Source: Chlorops oryzae (taxonomy: Eukaryota; Arthropoda; Insecta; Diptera; Chloropidae). Taken from it: a stretch of 64,000 bases of DNA. The stretch is taken from NCBI GenBank assembly GCA_020466095.1, contig CM035807.1, positions 115,490,124-115,554,123 of the forward strand, given 5' to 3'. A program made the translations under genes and the position numbers. Positions 58,455 to 64,000 of the stretch are shown one piece after another. The notes below the pieces were generated by a model that saw only the letters and a list, made by a program, of their open reading frames with translations, was not told where the DNA came from and did no database searches. Position 1 is the first letter of the stretch. Each line of letters starts with the position of its first letter.

Positions 58455-58699
58455 TTTTTTTATATTTTTATTTATATAATTTTTTTAGAGTAAATAATAG
58501 TTTAAAAACCAAAATGCTTTCAGGAAAATATTTATTTATGCATATAATTTGCTTTTTCATCCCTGAGCGTAGGAATTGTTTTATTTTAAATTATTTTTAA
58601 ATTAGTTTTCATAACAGAAATGCCTTGACCTCAAAGCCGGAAGAATAGATTAAATTTTTTAAATATTATCCGCTTTTTCACATTTTCATCCGCCTTCGC

Positions 58700-58765
58700 T
58701 GTGGTTTGAACCGGTAACTTTCAGACTGCTATTGAGGCCTCTGAGATGTGTTCAGCAAATATGTT
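58700..58765 (-). ncRNA. tRNA-like segment, minus strand
   Basis: On the minus strand GCAGTCTGAAAGTTACC leads into GGTTCAAACC (58712-58703), a box B. A weak box A (TTGCTGAACACA) lies at about 58758-58747. No T-run follows closely. Confidence 0.35.
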
Positions 58766-59411
58766 AAAAGAATGAAATCTAGCTGTAGAAATCTCGTTGA
58801 TTGTTTCTATCGCATTCACTGCAGAAAAAACTCACAAAAATTAAATACATATAGACTTCTTGTTGACATGGTCGACAGAGATGAACTATACCTATTGACT
58901 CATTGTAGACATTGGGTCATGTGTCGACAGGCTTCCTGCAGGGATACTGTGGAAGCACATTCGCTGATTTTGATTAATTGCAAGGTGGGAATGGTGCAAT
59001 AATTTTTCATTTCATTGAAATTAAAACAGATACCTTTCCATCAGACCTGGGCAGTCCAATTACAAAATTGTAATTAATTACACACTTAATTACAATTACT
59101 TGTAATGGTAATTGAAGAATATTCAATTACAATTACTTGTAATTGTAATTGGCAAATTTTGAATTACAATTACTTGTAATTGTAATTGGGAAAATTCAAT
59201 TACAATTACTTGTAATTGTAATTAATTTTTTTCAATTACAATTACTTGTAATTGTAATTGAATTCTCCCAATTACAATTACAAGTAATTGTAATTGAGTG
59301 TGTAATCAATTACATGAAAGTAATTGAAGCATATATAGTAATAATTACATTTTTGAAGTATTGGAAAACATCAAATATTTAAGTTACGGTTTTGAATTGG
59401 GATCGTAAAGT

Positions 59412-59483
59412 GAGTCAGTGGCTTGGAGTTAGAATGCTTAACTGACACGCGATGGGACCCGGTTCGATTCCTGGCAGGTGTGG
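59412..59483 (+). ncRNA. tRNA-like segment 1 in the hAT foldback element
   Basis: Box A-like TGGCTTGGAGTT (59419-59430), box B GGTTCGATTCC (59461-59471), then eight T residues at 59484-59491. T-stem CCCGG/CCTGG has one mismatch. Anticodon arm and acceptor stem are not convincing. Confidence 0.45.
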
Positions 59484-59684
59484 TTTTTTTTGTACTTTTC
59501 AAATTCAGCACAGGATTCTGGTAGGGCCCAAATCAGGAGGGGCAGGCAGGAAAAGTGCCCAAAGCTACACATGCAGTTCGATTAAAGAAAAAACTGAAAT
59601 TTTCATAGTAACGGGTGGTACGGTTTATTTAAATTTTCAGCACAGTTGATTTTATTATAATATTTTGAAGTTGACAATACAAGG

Positions 59685-59760
59685 CCGTCGGTGGTGTAGG
59701 GGGTAGTGTGCTTGATTTGTAATCCAATCGATGAGGGTTCGATTCCCCACAAAGTAAGAG
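59685..59760 (+). ncRNA. tRNA-like segment 2 in the hAT foldback element
   Basis: Box A TGGTGTAGGGGG (59692-59703) and box B GGTTCGATTCC (59736-59746) are both close to consensus. A possible anticodon loop TTTGTAA would give TGT (threonine-like), but only three of five stem pairs form and the acceptor stem is absent. Eight T residues follow at 59761-59768. Confidence 0.5.
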
Positions 59761-60345
59761 TTTTTTTTACTCTCAAAGGCAAAATGAGCTATTTGCCTCA
59801 AAGCAGAGCCATGCGAGACAAATTGGAGCCTGGTCAAAAATCCATTAATTATAACGTTATATGCATATTTTTGTTCAGCTTGGAGTCCCCTCCATACGGA
59901 TGGAGCCTATTTTTCCTTTTTGGCTTCAGCGGTGCCTCAATGATCAGTCGTAGGTTGACGGATCTTAGGTTTCCCCATGGACCTACTGACTCAATGTCAT
60001 ATCCACAGTTATTATACTTATTAATTGATGCATGTGTATATATCTAAGTAATTTTTTTATAACTAGAATTACAAATTGTAATTGAAGTTTTTTCAATTAC
60101 AAATTGTAATTGTAATTGAAGATTTTTCCATTACAATTACTCGTAATTGTTATTGAAAAGTCTTCAATTACAATTACAATTTGTAATTGTAATTGAAATT
60201 TTTTCAATTATAATTACTTGTAATTGTAAATTAAGTTTTTCAATTACAATTACAAGTAATTGTAATGGAAAAATCTTCAATTACAATTACAAGTAATTGT
60301 AATTGAAAAAATTTTGTAATTCGACTGCCCAGGTCTGCTTTCCAT

Positions 60346-61071
60346 GCTTAATTAGGTTCTAAGACCCTAAGGGACCAAAGGGGTCCACAAACGCTTCAAA
60401 AAATCCATCAATCGGTATGTAACTTAGTTAATTAATGAGCTTAAATGAGACCAAAACGCAATGGAAAGGGATTGCATGTAGCGCATTCAATATTTTCGGG
60501 CAATGCTTTCGTGCAATCGCAATATTTTTCCAATAAATTGTCTATAAAAACTTGAATCCTTATATCCGGCAACTCTCAACGAAACGTTTTCTATCTGTAC
60601 CTATTATCATCATCGTTGAAAAAAATATCCCGACCAATCGAAACTTATCGAAAACTCAGTTTAAGTATTTGAGTGAGAACAGTCAGACCACCACAGTATA
60701 GAGCCGATTTTGAAAGGCGATTGTTTTCGAAAAATTTGTTTAGCTCCTTTGGTAAATTTCCAACTATGCCATCGGAATGATTTTGGAATAATCTGTGCAA
60801 AGGGGATTTCTAATACACCACCTATGTCTACTAAGGTGTAAATCAATGAATAAGGCTATTGTCGTCCTCACACTCTTTGCCAACGGCAAGGTAAGGCTTC
60901 AAAGGAAGGGATGTTTCCTAGTTACTTGTGCGTTTTCAATGAAAAATACCATTGCATTCCAGGATATCAGGATAAAAGTTGATAGTAGCTAAATGCTATT
61001 GTTTTTTATATCTCAAAATCGAAGCAAAAAATTATTCTACTATGAAATATTCTTAGAATTTCAAACGCTAA
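60346..61071. other. Intergenic stretch without recognised features
   Basis: No exon, repeat ends or RNA gene seen. Confidence 0.45.
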
Positions 61072-61076
61072 GGTCG

Positions 61077-61763
61077 CACAGTGTGACGACAGAGATAATA
61101 TGTATGTATGTCGCAAATGTCCACGAAATTATATACCAAATCGAAAGGAAATCGATCTAATATCATGGATCTGCAATTATTTTTCTAACCAAATGCTTTA
61201 AGAGAAACAATTTCTCTTCAAAGTTGAGCTTTTTTTGTTAAAAATTTCAAACAATTTTTTTCAATAATCGAGGATTGAACATTTTTCACTATAAAAATGG
61301 CGTTGGAAGGATATTTGAAAACACTTTATGTCCTTAGAGCTGAGAGCTTTGAAAGTTGGCCAATATTTAAAATGTTAGGAAATGGAAAAACACAAATTTT
61401 AATGGACTAAAAGCAGCGTTGGTACGATTTGATAGGGGGAAAGTGGAAATGTGGCCATGTTACCCAATCCCTTGACTTAAATATGGCGAAGAGAAACGGT
61501 CCGCCTACGTCGGCCCTTTTGAGAAAAGGCGATTTTAAAATGTGACCTTTTACGAGTAGATATAATCAAATTCAAAAATAACTTAGCGAATCGCAAATAA
61601 TATTTTTTTTAATCCGTGTTACGTTGCTGTTTTAATATTTAAGGTGTCTTTAGATCTCATATAAATCAAGTAGGGTAAATAGGTTAGAATGATGCCTTAA
61701 TACGAGTATTTAAAAACATTGCATACTCTCTGGCGAATTTGTATTTGTAGACGTCGCACTGTG
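61077..61763. mobile_element. Transib-like non-autonomous element with CACAGTG ends
   Basis: Left end CACAGTGTGACGACAG, right end the inverse of CACAGTGCGACGTCTA: 13 of the first 15 bases match. The flanks are GGTCG on both sides (61072-61076, 61764-61768), a 5-bp GC-rich duplication. CAC-starting ends with 5-bp GC-rich duplications define the Transib superfamily, the RAG1 relative. 687 bp, no transposase ORF. Confidence 0.72.
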
Positions 61764-61768
61764 GGTCG

Positions 61769-64000
61769 TTTCGTTATTTGTTTTAGCGAAAATTAACAAA
61801 GATAAGAGAAATTCATTCGCAGGTGGAAAATAATGCCATTAAGAAAATAAAAAAGTAAAAAATTTATTTATTTACCGCAGACTTTTTTCATGTTTTGAGT
61901 GAATGTAATCAAGCCCCAAGGAGTACCAAAACTTTTTCCCTTTGCAGGTCAAAGCTTTGATAATCCAAAAAAAAATGCTATGAATAATAATAAATTTATT
62001 TTTCCGTAATTTTATGCAACTAAGAATTCATAAGATAATACATAAACAAAAACCCTGTTGAATGTAATCCAAAAAACACGTTTTCCATTCATTCCTTCCA
62101 TTCATTCTTTTTTTTTATATCCCTTGGATTTATCTCTTTATTAAAATCGCAAAAAATCTGAGCAAACTGTCTCAAGCGTACATAATGAAACGCAGCTACG
62201 CAACGAACGTCCTTTGTGCAATTGGAGATGACAAAAAAAAAAATGGTAAAACGGTTTTTGCTTAAAAAATTCGGAGACCTCATTCAAAAGAAAAATAATA
62301 TCCAAACAAAAAAGGACGAAAAAGAAAACCCTTCAAAGGTAAGCAACGAAAGTACCAAAAGAAAAAAGCCGAATGCACATACGACAAGAGCCGACATAGA
62401 ATTTGTACGACAGATGACAAACTTCTTACACTTGGCTGATGAGATTCTTAGACAGCACACACAGAGCGTTCAAAGACAGAGGGAAGGAGAGAGAGGCCTA
62501 CTAATCAGCTTCTCTGAAGACAGTTCAAGAAGAAGCTTAAGAAAAGAAGGGAACAGGAGCAAAAAAAAAACACAGCTTCAGGAAGTCATTTTGTCACTCT
62601 CAAGCCGACGAAAAGCGAGAAAAAACAAATACAAGAATATATCCGAATGTATGGAATGGCCAAAGATGGCGTTGAAGAGAGCCCATCAACCTCGATTTAA
62701 GATTTAAGCCAATGCAATGGCTTTTTGCTGAGATATCTAACAAGGAAGCAAAAACTCTGAAAAACATATCCGCTCGACGAGGACCCATGAATTCGCTTCA
62801 TGCCTTGACGACACTGGGTGGCTTTGTTAACCTGTCAACTGATAATTGCCAGACAATGGAGCACGAGAAAACAATTCCAAAGGCGCGACAAAAGCTCCAT
62901 CAGGACAGTTGATACGAAAATCCTGCCACTTGACGTCTGCAAAGCGTTCCGGATGCGAACGCGTAATGTCAATGTAGGTACACTCGTATGTACCTACTAC
63001 CTATGTGTAAATTTTCGCATTTCGGTATAAATATATACAATACGACGACGTTGTGTAAATTTGTTTGCATACCACTTAAAATGATATTTAGGCAAAAGTC
63101 TACCTAAGCACGCCTCGATCCTTCGGGCTTTTAATAATGCAAATGTCGTAAAAAGCCAAGTTGCTCTGTGTGAGTAATTCCAACAGTTTTTGTTTCTTTT
63201 CGTCTCGTTAAGTTGCATTACGTTACGTTACGTTTCGTTTCGTTTCGTTTCATTTTATGTCTGTGACTGCTTCCGCTGTTTCGGCATAATAAAGTCGAAC
63301 TGTGTCGATGACCCCCCGGGGAAATGTGTTAATGTGTGCGTGTTCTTATAAAAAAAAGTAATGAATGTATTCAAATTATTCACGTTGTGTGCAAAACCTG
63401 GAATATGTAGAGGGAGTTTTGTGGCGCCCGAGCAGGGACAGACTTAATTAGATTTCCAAATTGAGAACTTTAAGGTGCAACGTACTTAAAGCTATCAAAT
63501 ATCTGAAATAAATGCGTAATACATTTTGATCCCCTAAGACGAGATGTCCCTCTTTAGATCTTCTCAGAGAGACAGGGAAAAAAATTAAGAAAATTAATGG
63601 AATTTCAAATCATAAAAGGGATCAAAAAGCGACTTCTGTTATACTTTAAAAAGTATGTCCTTTTGAAGAAATACTTTCAGCTTCAATTCTATCCCTGCTG
63701 AGCTTTTCTCCTTACAAATTTATTATTTTAAAGTAAGATTAGTCTTATTTGATTCCTCATTCTGCTCATTGAATTAATTAAAGAGACTTGAACATCTTAA
63801 TTAGGTCTAAATAACATTCCATGCAATAATTAACTATTATTACAACTGTCAGAATCGTTTCCACAAAAGTTCCGCAAACACAAACACTGCCACCCCCCCA
63901 TCGACTGAATTGCTTGTGTTCCTTGCCGCCTAATGTGGCCGACTTTGTTGGGGTTAACAGAAATGGCATGTGATCTTTGACTTTCCTTTATTTCCGCTAT
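61769..64000. other. Right flank, no gene confirmed
   Basis: 62380-63000 is less AT-rich and holds an open frame (62216-62707, 163 codons) rich in Lys/Arg/Ser without any domain. A CGTTT/CGTTA short tandem repeat is at 63219-63250. Nothing else supported. Confidence 0.4.

Larger units (their letters stand above)
58143..58945. mobile_element. Putative inverted-repeat element holding two tRNA-like segments
   Basis: ATCCCTGAAGGAA (58143-58155) is inverted as TTCCTGCAGGGAT (58933-58945), 12 of 13 matching. No target duplication was found, so the boundaries are tentative. Inside are tRNA-like segments on the plus (58378) and minus (58765) strands. Confidence 0.4.
59042..60337. mobile_element. hAT-like foldback element with AATTGTAATTG arrays and two tRNA-like inserts
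   Basis: Ends CAGACCTGGGCAGTC and its exact inverse (15 bp, continuing into ATTACAAAATT). The 8-bp duplication CTTTCCAT is exact (59034-59041, 60338-60345). Each end carries a few hundred bases of alternating TTACAATTAC and GTAATTGTAATTG words, able to pair with one another. The centre (59400-60010) contains two tRNA-like segments with T-runs. TGGGCA-type CAG ends with 8-bp duplication indicate the hAT superfamily. No transposase. Confidence 0.92.

Noticed and set aside
62216..62707. 163-codon plus-strand open frame rich in Lys, Arg and Ser
   Set aside because: No domain, no recognisable motif, no flanking exon; composition fits chance in A-rich DNA.

Overview
The window looks like nuclear DNA of a higher fly (Brachycera). 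It is AT-rich and intron-rich, it carries one strongly insect-type leucine-rich-repeat (LRR) gene with canonical GT-AG introns, and it is packed with small DNA transposons. A tephritid or calyptrate fly would fit, but the genus cannot be fixed from the sequence alone. No viral genome, bacterial operon, rRNA gene or CRISPR array was seen.

One complete protein-coding gene could be assembled. It lies on the minus strand from 37417 (ATG) to 6083 (stop) in five coding exons: 37417-37033, 19010-18866, 12310-12200, 12086-8783 and 6256-6083. Reading frames join exactly across all four introns and give a 1372-residue secreted or membrane-tethered protein. It has a signal peptide, an LRRNT cap, about 40 or more LRRs, an LRRCT cap and a hydrophobic C-terminal tail. 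It best fits the Artichoke (atk) group of fly LRR proteins rather than Chaoptin. A splice acceptor directly before the ATG shows that at least one 5' UTR exon lies further upstream (above 37420). A possible tiny exon of a second minus-strand gene is at 660-615.

Most of the rest, in introns (18 kb, 6.6 kb, 0.1 kb and 2.5 kb) and flanks, is transposon-derived. The best-defined elements, with terminal inverted repeats and target-site duplications read directly, are: a nearly intact mariner (6896-8183) inside atk intron 4; hAT-like miniature elements with 8-bp duplications at 24439-24855, 25031-25443, 39851-40504, 54779-55024, 56802-57708 and 59042-60337; a Transib-like element (61077-61763) with RSS-like CACAGTG ends and a 5-bp duplication; TTAA-flanked elements at 15129-15262, 17325-17489, 19600-20346, 31942-33092 and 53860-54587; TA-flanked elements with 49-bp internal repeats (4704-5470, 50499-51385); and long foldback elements (12379-13542, about 34249-35158, 45063-45912, 48563 onward). 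A hAT transposase remnant is at 30588-31262.

The most unusual theme is that most of the hAT-like elements are filled with their own tandem or inverted simple-repeat arrays. Several transposon-like units also carry tRNA-like segments with box A and box B motifs (1682-1755, 58378-58454, 58700-58765, 59412-59483, 59685-59760). Three of these five are followed immediately by a T-run that could end Pol III transcription. Whether these are transcribed is unknown.
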